From assembly GCF_041080795.1 (NCBI RefSeq), contig NZ_CP129674.1, forward strand, positions 1,612,001 through 1,676,000: 64,000 nt of DNA, written 5' to 3'. Origin of the DNA: Bifidobacterium sp. WK041_4_12. Its GTDB lineage: Bacteria > Actinomycetota > Actinomycetes > Actinomycetales > Bifidobacteriaceae. A program made the position numbers and the translations under genes. Shown here piece after piece: positions 25,571-34,427 of the stretch (its first letter is position 1; each line of letters begins with the position of its first letter). The notes under the pieces are model-generated. The model had not been told where the DNA came from. It saw only the letters and a list, made by a program, of their open reading frames with translations, and did no database searches.

Positions 25571-27876
25571 AATCAACGAAATTACAGCAATCATCGATAA
25601 CCAAGCAAAATCTCATATTCGCCCTCGCGATTGTGCTTATGAGCATCTATCTGGTTTGGCGTCTGTTCTTCACACTTCCCATTCATGACGGCACGTTGAA
25701 CATGGTTGTTGCGGTGATGCTCTACATTGCTGAGGCCATAACGATTTTTACAACATTCGACCTATTCTTCCAGCGCATGAGAGCGGATAGCTTCGTGATT
25801 GACCGTCCAAGCATCGAAGACCAGGATTTTCCAGATGTGGACGTGTTCGTTGCCACGCATAACGAAGCGGTGTCGTTGCTTTCCAAAACGGTGTATGCCT
25901 GCACCTGCATGGATTATCCAGACAAAGCAAAGCTTCATGTGTTCATCTGCGATGACGGCAACCGTGCCGAAGTCGCGCAGCTGGCGGATGAGCTGCATGT
26001 CGGCTATCTGGGACTTGCCGACAACACCCACGCAAAATCAGGAAACTACAACAATGCCCTTGCCCACACCCACTCCCCGCTCGTCGCCACCTTCGATGCG
26101 GACATGATTCCACGACATGACTTTCTGGTGAAAACCATCCCCTATTTTCTCGTCAGGGACTACATTCAGGAGCAGGGAGCTTGGCGAAAAAGAGACGCCG
26201 ACGAACACACTTCGGACGAGAAACCCATTGGCCTCGTGCAGACGCCACAAAGCTTCTATAACCCAGATCTGTTCCAGTTCAACCTGTACGCCGAAAAGAT
26301 CATTCCAAATGAGCAGGATTTCTTCTCACGTGAAATCAATATTTTACGGAACACCTCGAATTCCGTCGCGTACACGGGAAGCAACGCGATTCTTTCCCGC
26401 AAGGCACTTGAAGATATCGGAGGATTCCCCCTCAACACCATAACCGAAGATTTTGAGGTCAGTCTTCGAATGCAGCAGAACGGCTATATTACCTATGCGA
26501 CGAACGAAGTCTTATCATCAGGTTTGGCAACCACAACCGTCAGCGCGATGATTCACCAGCGCACTCGCTGGGCGCGCGGAATCATTCAAAGCTTGCAGAA
26601 CACCCACCCGTTCCGAACTCCTGGTCTGTCATTCCAAGGAAAGCTTGCCTATCTGTGGAATTTCCTCTACTGGTGGTCGTTCGTTAACCGCTTGATATTC
26701 ATAACCTCACCGATTCTGTTTGCATTGTTCAATTTCAGAATCGTTGTGACTGGCTTGGGATCGTTGATACTCATCTGGCTGCCCGCATATATCTGCTATG
26801 CGTCGGCAATGCGCTTCCTCTCCGGATCCGTCAGAAACCAAAGGTGGAGTCAGGTCATTGACACCATATTGATGCCATACATGATTTTCCCCGTGTTGCT
26901 CGAAACCCTGCACATTCACCAACGCAGCTTCAAGGTCACTGATAAGCGCAACGTGGCCCTAGGAGCACGTGCCAAAAGTAACCTACTACTGGCTGTCCCA
27001 AATATCATACTGCTGCTCTTCACCCTCGCTGCACTCGTTCATTTTGTCTGGGGCAAATATGGCTGGTCGCTGTTCTTCGGCTCGGTCATCATATTCTGGC
27101 TGACATACAATCTGGTTTCTCTCACATACTCGTTGTTCTTCATGCTTGGGCGCCCCGCATACCGGCGCAGCGAACGTTTCACCGCGCACGAACAGCTAGA
27201 CATCAACCTGGGAGGCCAGATTTACAAGGCTTACACCATTGACATTTCTGAGGAGGGCATGGGCATCCACTCCGACGTGTCCTTGTATTTTGACGAGTCT
27301 CAGGACGTTGCGCTGAGAATTCATACCGACCGTTATGAATCCGAGCTGCTTGGCCGCATGATCTATGCGCAGCAGGTGGACGATGGCTGGCGATACTCCC
27401 TTGTGGTCAGGGCCAAAACAATTGCGGATCAGCGCAAATTCTTCCAAATCATTTATGACCGACAGCATGCACTACCTCAGCAGATGGATTTCTGGGACAC
27501 CGCCTACGACGATTTTGTCAGAAACGTAATGAAGCGATTGCAAAAGCCAAGCACCGCGTTCAATCGATTTTCAACAATGGTCGTTCGCGATTCGGTACGT
27601 TTCGATGATGGAACAATCTGCACTCGCGCATCCATAGGATATCGCAGCTGGACTGTGGCCCATCTGCAAGCAGCGACAGGAATGGACACGATACCATCAC
27701 GGCTTTCATTCACCACGGAATCCGGAATGAGGATTGAGCTTATGCGGACAGGACAGATGCATGGCGATGAAGAGACATTGCAGGTTGCGAACCTGCATGA
27801 GCTGGCCTCGTCAGGAATGGTGAGCGGCGTGATTGAAAATATCGCAGCAACCGTCACTCACCCTGTGGACCACTGA
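25567..27876 (+). CDS. Cellulose-synthase-like GT2 with PilZ domain
   Basis: A 769-aa membrane glycosyltransferase of the BcsA type. Two membrane helices come first. The GT2 domain carries 'CDDGN' (about residue 128), 'FDADM' (about 177), 'TITEDFE' (about 293) and 'HQRTRWARG' (about 330, the QxxRW motif). More helices follow, and then a PilZ domain at about 530-620 with the c-di-GMP-binding pair RxxxR ('RRSERF') and DxSxxG ('DISEEGMG'). A further roughly 145-residue C-terminal region is not part of BcsA as I know it. It probably polymerises and extrudes a beta-linked glycan, activated by c-di-GMP. No BcsB, BcsZ or other cellulose genes are nearby, so the product may not be cellulose. Confidence 0.85.
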   Translation: MKSTKLQQSSITKQNLIFALAIVLMSIYLVWRLFFTLPIHDGTLNMVVAVMLYIAEAITIFTTFDLFFQRMRADSFVIDRPSIEDQDFPDVDVFVATHNEAVSLLSKTVYACTCMDYPDKAKLHVFICDDGNRAEVAQLADELHVGYLGLADNTHAKSGNYNNALAHTHSPLVATFDADMIPRHDFLVKTIPYFLVRDYIQEQGAWRKRDADEHTSDEKPIGLVQTPQSFYNPDLFQFNLYAEKIIPNEQDFFSREINILRNTSNSVAYTGSNAILSRKALEDIGGFPLNTITEDFEVSLRMQQNGYITYATNEVLSSGLATTTVSAMIHQRTRWARGIIQSLQNTHPFRTPGLSFQGKLAYLWNFLYWWSFVNRLIFITSPILFALFNFRIVVTGLGSLILIWLPAYICYASAMRFLSGSVRNQRWSQVIDTILMPYMIFPVLLETLHIHQRSFKVTDKRNVALGARAKSNLLLAVPNIILLLFTLAALVHFVWGKYGWSLFFGSVIIFWLTYNLVSLTYSLFFMLGRPAYRRSERFTAHEQLDINLGGQIYKAYTIDISEEGMGIHSDVSLYFDESQDVALRIHTDRYESELLGRMIYAQQVDDGWRYSLVVRAKTIADQRKFFQIIYDRQHALPQQMDFWDTAYDDFVRNVMKRLQKPSTAFNRFSTMVVRDSVRFDDGTICTRASIGYRSWTVAHLQAATGMDTIPSRLSFTTESGMRIELMRTGQMHGDEETLQVANLHELASSGMVSGVIENIAATVTHPVDH

Positions 27877-27949
27877 TTCTCATGATTTCACGATTCTCTG
27901 CTGCACAATCGACGCAAACCGTAAGCACACACTCTCAAGAAGCCTCAGC

Positions 27950-29845
27950 ATGATTATTGTCACCACCATTGCAATGATTCTTTCGTACTTCGGATATGGA
28001 GCGGCTGCACGTATGCTCCATGTTCACAAGGAATTCATACCTATACTCGTTCTGTCGAGCATCGGCTGCGCCACATATATCTGTGGCATATTCAATCAGC
28101 TGGAAACTGGCTCATTCACCATTCTTGCCGTAGGACTGGCGCTGCTGCTCATCATCGTCGCATGGCGCTATGCTCGCCCGCTGACGCGTGGAAAGACCGA
28201 CGGTCATGTTCGCAGAACCTCCAAGCCGTGGCTTCCATCATTATTTGATACCCTGTTCGTCATCGGAATCATCTGTTTTGTATTTCTGCTGCACTCCAGC
28301 AGGCTTGTACATTACGATAATTTCTCACACTGGGCCATCGCCCTCAAGGAAATGCTACTCACCAACGCATTCCCGACAGTGCATTCTGAACTCATCAGCT
28401 TTCTCAACTATCCGCTTGGCACGACCTCATTCCTGTATTATGTGTGCAGCTTTGCTGGCCATTCACAAGCCGTCATGATTCTCGGTCAAAGCATGCTGAT
28501 CTTTGCGGCCTTCTACGCAGTGTTTGGCATCATCGAGCAGCAGAAACGATTCCTTCTCTACGCTTTCCTGGCGTGTGGGTGCTCAATACTTTCCATATTC
28601 AACATCACGATCAGAATCAACACCCTTCTTGTCGATTTCATTCTTCCTGTCTTAACGCTTGCCATTCTTGCAATCGCCTACCGGTATGGCGATCATCTCG
28701 TCACCGCTTCTGCAATCATCGCACCCATTGCCGCATTTCTGATGATTGTCAAGGTCACTGGCATAGTGTTTGCATCCATAGCGCTCCTGTATCTCCTGCA
28801 ACGGCTGCTCACCAACAAACGCTGGAAAAGCTGGGCCAACTGTGTCGCAGTACTTGGGTTCTCTGCAGCATCGTTCTGTACCTACGCCCTATGGCAATGG
28901 CATCTCAAGATTACCGGCATTGCTGCGCTCTCTCAGAAATTCAGCAGTAATGCAACCGACGTTGCATCGGGAGGGTCCGCGAAAACCGGTGCGCAAATAC
29001 ACCACATCATCACCGCCTTCACCCAGGCTTCCCTAGATCTGAACACGCGAGCGGCTCAGGGAATATTGGCTGCCAATATCATAGCGATTGTGGTTTGTCT
29101 CATTGTTGCATTCACTCGCGCGTGGCGTTGGAATCTTTGGAAATGCCTCATTGCCACGGATATTGTTCTTGCACTGTATTATGTAGGAATTCTTGCCTTA
29201 TACATATATTCCATGCCTCAGTCGGAGGCTCAGAACCTGGCAGGTTTTGACCGATATTCCAATAGCATCGTGGTGCTGTTCGTCGGAGCGTTGTTCATGT
29301 GTGCGACCATTGACATAGAGCGGAGCTTCCGTTTCCGTGTCGGTGAGGTTCCCGCATATCGCTCCTTCAAAACCTTTGCAACAAAGAATCTCTATCAGCA
29401 GGCAGTGGTGGCATGCACTGCCATCGCCCTATCAATTCTCTTATCTGAATACAATGGTCTCAGTTCAATCATCAAGGCTTATCCCACCACCTTGCCTGCC
29501 ACGGTTTCACAGGTTACCGCAGACGCCTGGCCCAAGCATGGAGCTGTGGATACCACCAAATACCTCATCTATGGTCATGACACCGACGGTCAGGCCACCG
29601 ATTATTACATGCAGTATGTGGTCAAATACTATCTCTATGCACCCCATGTGGATGCCATAGTCAAGTTCTATGAGCCCAATATGGACAATCTGCTCAGGAA
29701 ATACCAATATCTCGTCGTTCTGCAAACGGACAGCACCGAAATGAGGCTGCTTCAGCGCCATTATGGAGTCAGCGGATCCACAGGCTTCTATCGGATAGTG
29801 AAATCACATAACGCCATCACGCTTGTTGCAGAGGGAATCAGATGA
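27950..29845 (+). CDS. Multi-spanning GT-C-like membrane protein of the polysaccharide operon
   Basis: A 631-aa protein with about 12 hydrophobic segments and a soluble C-terminal part (about 530-631) that includes 'YLIYGHDTDGQATDYYMQYVVKYYLY'. The layout resembles GT-C glycosyltransferases, which use polyprenyl-phosphate sugars as donors. An aromatic/acidic first loop 'HYDNFSHWAIALKEM' fits their catalytic loop. I chose ATG 27950; a frame from 27833 is open but begins inside the upstream gene without a ribosome binding site. It follows the PilZ synthase by 73 bp. I infer that it adds side-chain sugars supplied by the GT2-GtrA protein. The family is not certain. Confidence 0.65.
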   Translation: MIIVTTIAMILSYFGYGAAARMLHVHKEFIPILVLSSIGCATYICGIFNQLETGSFTILAVGLALLLIIVAWRYARPLTRGKTDGHVRRTSKPWLPSLFDTLFVIGIICFVFLLHSSRLVHYDNFSHWAIALKEMLLTNAFPTVHSELISFLNYPLGTTSFLYYVCSFAGHSQAVMILGQSMLIFAAFYAVFGIIEQQKRFLLYAFLACGCSILSIFNITIRINTLLVDFILPVLTLAILAIAYRYGDHLVTASAIIAPIAAFLMIVKVTGIVFASIALLYLLQRLLTNKRWKSWANCVAVLGFSAASFCTYALWQWHLKITGIAALSQKFSSNATDVASGGSAKTGAQIHHIITAFTQASLDLNTRAAQGILAANIIAIVVCLIVAFTRAWRWNLWKCLIATDIVLALYYVGILALYIYSMPQSEAQNLAGFDRYSNSIVVLFVGALFMCATIDIERSFRFRVGEVPAYRSFKTFATKNLYQQAVVACTAIALSILLSEYNGLSSIIKAYPTTLPATVSQVTADAWPKHGAVDTTKYLIYGHDTDGQATDYYMQYVVKYYLYAPHVDAIVKFYEPNMDNLLRKYQYLVVLQTDSTEMRLLQRHYGVSGSTGFYRIVKSHNAITLVAEGIR

Positions 29846-29965
29846 TGGCAACTGCATGGCGACTTGTTGAGACACGTCAGCATGCATAGGCATAACGAGC
29901 ACGATAGCTGTTATGACCACAATAACGGCCCCTCCAAGCTATTGTGGATACTAGAACCGATATGC

Positions 29966-32413
29966 TTACATGCTTGGCCATACTTGGTTTGGGAGCATTT
30001 CCAACCCTGAAATGTGCAATCGTATCCCTGTTTCCACGGCATCGATAGGATGCCCGTAGAGAAAGCCCTGAACCAGATGACCGCCAAGGCTGCTGATGAG
30101 CTGCTCCTGATGTTTGGTTTCCACGCCCTCGAAAACGATTTCCACATTCAATTGTTCGCACACGTTCAACAGTCCTCGCACCAAGGTCTGCGTTACGCTC
30201 TGCTCCAACTTGTCAACGATGCTTTTATCAATCTTGATGGCGGCAACAGGCAGCGATGAGAGAATTGAAAGCTCCGAATACACGGTTCCCGAGTCATCAA
30301 GTGAAATATCGATCCCGTTTGATCGAACAAAGGCACCTACCTCGTCCAAGGTCTTCCCATCAGCGTGCGACATCGATTCCTCGGTGATCTCAACGATGAT
30401 TCTCAAATTCTGATATCGCTTCATCGCAGCGATGAGATGAGCCTCGAACAAGGGGTCAAGCATGTCGTTCAGCGTTGCATTGATGGCAATAATCTGCAAA
30501 TCCGATTCGATCTTGTTGAAAACAGCCATATCAGCCGTAGAATGCAGCAGCATGGAATCAGACAATGCCGAGGTCAGCGATCTTCTGTCGGCAGTTTTGA
30601 CAATATCTGCAACTGGTATATCGCCAAGCTTTGGATCGTGATATCGCACCAATGATTCAAGAGCATACACCGTTCTCGTTCGAAGATTGACGATGGGCTG
30701 GTAATATACCTGAATCACATCTTTTTCAATGGCGCGGGCAACAATCTCCTCGATTTCAGCTTGACTTGGCAATGAGCGCTCGCAGCGTCCTTGCTGAGTG
30801 TTCGCAGGATAACGCTCAGGCACGGTTGCAACGGTACCGTTTCCGCCGCGAAGGTCAGGCTGGATCGTACGACTCGTCACACCTCTTCGAGACTCATACA
30901 TGCGCCGGTCAGCCTCTTCCATCAGCCTGCGATAATCCTTGCCGCTGTCGCCGATGGAAATGCCGAAGGATATCTTTATCGGCACCAGTCCCCCTGATGT
31001 GGGGACGACTTTGTTCACGTACCGTGCAACATGTTTAGCTAAAGTCTGCACTTCCTGAAAGTTGCCGATGCCACTAAGAATGATGACGAATTCATCGCCG
31101 CCAAGTCTGGCGACCATATGCTGCGCATCAACCGCCGAGCGCAACCGCCGAGCAATGATCTGAAGAACCTCGTTACCCACTTGATGTCCATACGAGTCGT
31201 TGATTCTCTTGAACTTGTCGACATCAATGAAAATCATTGAGCACACAGGATTGCCCGCACTCTCCTGCTGCTCGGAAAATGTGGCTTCAAAGGCGCGATA
31301 GTTTGCCAGACCTGTCAATGGATCGGTGTTTGCAGCCTTTTGCAGGCTGCTGGTCTCCATCCGAATTCTGTAGATGACACGCAGCATGGAGGCAATGAGG
31401 TTAACGACCAGATTATCAACTTCATCGAAGGACCGGTTCCAGACCGATCGCGTTATCGCAATATGTAATGGCCCATGGGTTGACGATATTGCACCGGAAA
31501 CCACGGAACTCTCATAACCGTTGTCGCGCGGCGTCGCAGAGCTCACGCTCACCTTCATGTACGGATACATCTTCGACATCAGCTGCTTGGTGCTATACAT
31601 GACATCTTTGGTTGAAAGCGACAGCGAACTGGAGGCGGCATCCAAATATTCCAGACGATGACGTTTGGAAAGACTGTTGATTCCCAAATTGCCCAATCGG
31701 AACAACGCTGAAAGCAGCACAAGCGACAGCAGAATGTTCGCGGCGGTGTCCCATTGCGGATCCGGCATTATTCTCGGAAACAGCCGCACCGAGAATATCA
31801 ATGTCGTTATTCCACACAGCACAAAGGGCTTTACAATAACCAGTTTCCAATCAAGATGTTTCAGATTTCCCGGAAAGGTGCCTTCCCTCAATGCGGTGAT
31901 CACACACGCGATGCCAATTCTGGACGTGGTGTAGCTGAGACAGAAAACAAGCAGGACATAGATCACGATATTGGGCAGGACGACGGTGGTGCGATACATG
32001 TCATCCACATATCGTCCAATTACTGCCGACGGCAGTACCGATACCATCGTTGACAGGATGGCGGCAAGCGCCCACGCTATTGATTCGGCCCAGATCATGT
32101 AGAGAACCGACAGCACGCACACGACGATTATCCCTATCGTCCAAGGCTGCGGCACAAGCATGGCGACGTTCAGCAGAACCAGATCGGGACCGAAACCAAG
32201 CAGCAGGTTGTCACCGGTGATGTGCGGACACAGCATGGCCGACACGAACAGCAGCGCAAACCAGAACATCCATAGAAGCGGGGTTGCCTGAAGAACTGAG
32301 ATACCACTGAAAATTGCCAAAATAATGCTGGCAGCAGTGAAGAAAAGGATGCATAGAACGAAACGAACTTTTCGCTGGGCCAGATGACTCATAATCATAC
32401 TTGTTGCACGCAT
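29966..32413 (-). CDS. Membrane GGDEF-EAL c-di-GMP turnover protein
   Basis: An 815-aa protein. About seven membrane helices occupy residues 15-245, a linker region follows to about 350, then a GGDEF domain (355-510, intact 'RLGGDEF' at 436-442) and an EAL domain (555-800). In the EAL domain the signature is ESL (E586-S587-L588, R590). N645, E675, D706/D707 ('LDDSG'), K727, E762 and Q782 are kept. The inhibitory RxxD site before GGDEF is absent. It should make, and may degrade, c-di-GMP. I chose ATG 32413 (GAGG nine bases upstream); earlier ATGs to 32491 are possible. It converges on the polysaccharide operon, whose synthase carries a PilZ receptor. Confidence 0.88.
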   Translation of the reverse strand: MRATSMIMSHLAQRKVRFVLCILFFTAASIILAIFSGISVLQATPLLWMFWFALLFVSAMLCPHITGDNLLLGFGPDLVLLNVAMLVPQPWTIGIIVVCVLSVLYMIWAESIAWALAAILSTMVSVLPSAVIGRYVDDMYRTTVVLPNIVIYVLLVFCLSYTTSRIGIACVITALREGTFPGNLKHLDWKLVIVKPFVLCGITTLIFSVRLFPRIMPDPQWDTAANILLSLVLLSALFRLGNLGINSLSKRHRLEYLDAASSSLSLSTKDVMYSTKQLMSKMYPYMKVSVSSATPRDNGYESSVVSGAISSTHGPLHIAITRSVWNRSFDEVDNLVVNLIASMLRVIYRIRMETSSLQKAANTDPLTGLANYRAFEATFSEQQESAGNPVCSMIFIDVDKFKRINDSYGHQVGNEVLQIIARRLRSAVDAQHMVARLGGDEFVIILSGIGNFQEVQTLAKHVARYVNKVVPTSGGLVPIKISFGISIGDSGKDYRRLMEEADRRMYESRRGVTSRTIQPDLRGGNGTVATVPERYPANTQQGRCERSLPSQAEIEEIVARAIEKDVIQVYYQPIVNLRTRTVYALESLVRYHDPKLGDIPVADIVKTADRRSLTSALSDSMLLHSTADMAVFNKIESDLQIIAINATLNDMLDPLFEAHLIAAMKRYQNLRIIVEITEESMSHADGKTLDEVGAFVRSNGIDISLDDSGTVYSELSILSSLPVAAIKIDKSIVDKLEQSVTQTLVRGLLNVCEQLNVEIVFEGVETKHQEQLISSLGGHLVQGFLYGHPIDAVETGIRLHISGLEMLPNQVWPSM

Positions 32414-32726
32414 GTAATCCATCCTCAAGTCTGACGCGTCGGCATAACATTTGGCATTCCTCATACTTTGCGTTCCACCAGCGAAAAGCACTGTGGGTTT
32501 CAGACATCATTGTACAAGTGTTGCAAATCATTCAGAAGCCCGTCAGCTGCCCAGCAGACAATAGCGCGCTTGCAATGGCGACATGAGGATGTCGAAAGAC
32601 TACGACAAGCATATTCAAGATGCTATGCGTGCCCACGATATGGCATTTATGAGCATGAAACTGCGAAGAAGTCACCTCTCATACAACCGATGGAGCTATT
32701 TCGTGGAGACGGTATCGTGACCGGGG
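32414..32726. other. Gap between the GGDEF-EAL and DUF3052 genes
   Basis: No supported gene or clear repeat. It holds the upstream region of the GGDEF-EAL gene. Confidence 0.4.
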
Positions 32727-33143
32727 TCAGCGACCCTTGCCGAATGCCCGAAGGCGAACGCCGTTCCAATCGTGCGAAATTGTCAGAGGCATCGCCGCGT
32801 TCATGCCAGCTGTTTTGGCAGCGTTCTCTACTGTGCTGGCGCTTGGAGCACCGGTTCGGCCGGGTTTAGGGCAAAGAATCCACAAGGGACCATCATCACC
32901 CAGTACGGTATATGCATCGACGATGGTGTCTGCCAGATCATCCTCGGCATCACCATCCCGCCACCAAATCACAACGCCATCTACGGCCGAATCATAGTCC
33001 TCATCAACAAGGTCTTCGCCTGTAACGTTTTCGATCTGAGAGCGGATGCCGTCATCGACATCATCGTCCCATAACCACTCCTGGACTATGTTTCCAGGGT
33101 GGAATCCGAATTCTTCTGCTTTCTTGGTTGTCGCTTGAGCCAC
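32727..33143 (-). CDS. DUF3052 family protein
   Basis: A 138-aa acidic protein matching the actinobacterial DUF3052 family: 'FGFHPGNIVQEWLWDDDVDD', 'AVDGVVIWWRDGDAEDDLAD', 'LGDDGPLWILCPKPGR' and 'WNGVRLRAFGK' at the end. Function is unknown. It starts with GTG 33143; a TATGCT box lies only about seven bases upstream, so the mRNA could be leaderless. Confidence 0.85.
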   Translation of the reverse strand: MAQATTKKAEEFGFHPGNIVQEWLWDDDVDDGIRSQIENVTGEDLVDEDYDSAVDGVVIWWRDGDAEDDLADTIVDAYTVLGDDGPLWILCPKPGRTGAPSASTVENAAKTAGMNAAMPLTISHDWNGVRLRAFGKGR

Positions 33144-33322
33144 GCCCTAAGCATAACAAGATAGGCGAACAGAATGTAAACAATGAGCGTCAGATGTGGA
33201 AAAGAATTCAAAATATGAACACGGCTTAACTTTTCATGCAGCCCTGTAATTTCTGGAAGAACGGCAATTTTTCAAGGGCTGCACCGCTCTTTGCGGACTA
33301 GCCAGCATCCATGGATTGCGCC

Positions 33323-34198
33323 CTACTGCCGAGAAACCGTGCACTGTGGCAGCGTGTCACCCTTGCCTTGACCGATGGCGACAAGGGAAGAATACGCATC
33401 CGAAATCGTCGATACCTTCACCACATGCAACCCCGTTGGAATATGGCCGACGACTTCATCGCAGTTTGATGCCGGAGCAAGGAACCATGTTGCGCCATCG
33501 CGCAGAGCACCCAGCATCTTGAGCCGAATGCCGCCTATGGCGCCAACCTTGCCGGCAGCGTCCATGGTTCCGGTGCCCGCTATGGTTTTCCCACCGGATT
33601 CATTCTGTGGAGTGAGTAGATCAATCGCACCCAAGGTATACATCATTCCCGCTGAAGGCCCCCCGATATTGTCTACATGCATCGATATCGAATACTTTGA
33701 CGTATCGATGCCCTTCGTCTTGAGGAAGGCGCGTGCCTGCGATTCCGCCGCTTTCTGGGAACCGCTCATCTCGGCCTTGTTTTCCTTCTGGTACTGGTCG
33801 AGCGTCTGGCCTGTCGGAACGATAACTTCGCGCGGAAGCACGTCGGCATGTCTGCTGAACCATGAAGCAAGCGCCTGTAGGTTAGTCACTGGGTATCCAG
33901 GAATCCCCTGAGCATTCACCGTCACGAGCAGCAGCGAACCCTTGTCCCTGTATGTCTTGCCACCAGTAATGCTCATCACTGACTGCTTGCCCGATTCGGC
34001 AAGCACATTTCGTGTGGGTCCTGGAGTCTCGATCACGTATGGCGAGGGCATCACCAGCATGATGACGGCAAGCACAAATCCAATGGTTCCCAAGAGATAC
34101 GAGGGCGAACGGCGTGCAAAGAAGTCCCGGCCACGCCCACGCACCACCTTCAATGCGCCTTTGGCTGACATTGAAGCTTTCCACTGCTTAACGCTCAT
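33323..34198 (-). CDS. YlbL-like membrane Lon-type (S16) peptidase
   Basis: A 291-aa protein with one N-terminal membrane helix (33-52), the family-typical 'IETPGPTRNVL' after it, and a C-terminal Lon proteolytic domain with catalytic S182 in 'GGPSAGM' and K227 in 'GGIRLKM'. YlbL proteins normally have a PDZ domain between the helix and the Lon domain. Here the region 85-165 is short and I see no clear PDZ fold. It diverges from the DUF2342 gene, a pairing conserved in other actinobacteria. The active site should face outside the membrane. Confidence 0.85.
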   Translation of the reverse strand: MSVKQWKASMSAKGALKVVRGRGRDFFARRSPSYLLGTIGFVLAVIMLVMPSPYVIETPGPTRNVLAESGKQSVMSITGGKTYRDKGSLLLVTVNAQGIPGYPVTNLQALASWFSRHADVLPREVIVPTGQTLDQYQKENKAEMSGSQKAAESQARAFLKTKGIDTSKYSISMHVDNIGGPSAGMMYTLGAIDLLTPQNESGGKTIAGTGTMDAAGKVGAIGGIRLKMLGALRDGATWFLAPASNCDEVVGHIPTGLHVVKVSTISDAYSSLVAIGQGKGDTLPQCTVSRQ

Positions 34199-34227
34199 GA
34201 CTCTAATACTATTGAAAACACAGACAT

Positions 34228-34251
34228 GGATACTGACATGGATACTGACAT
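34228..34251. repeat. Tandem GGATACTGACAT (12 bp x 2)
   Basis: Two exact copies, preceded by a partial one, lie in the shared promoter region of the ylbL-like and DUF2342 genes. Confidence 0.6.
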
Positions 34252-34427
34252 GAACCAGATATGAACGCTTCGATGTTCCCAGATGACATTTCCCTAGGAG
34301 GAAGAGACACCGAGGGCTTTACAGCAATGTCGGATTCTCTGAAAGTTTTCTGGGAACACCATCCACCACAGACGTGTAATCTAGTCAGCACAGGGAATCA
34401 CCAATCACTTCGATACGGACGGACGTT

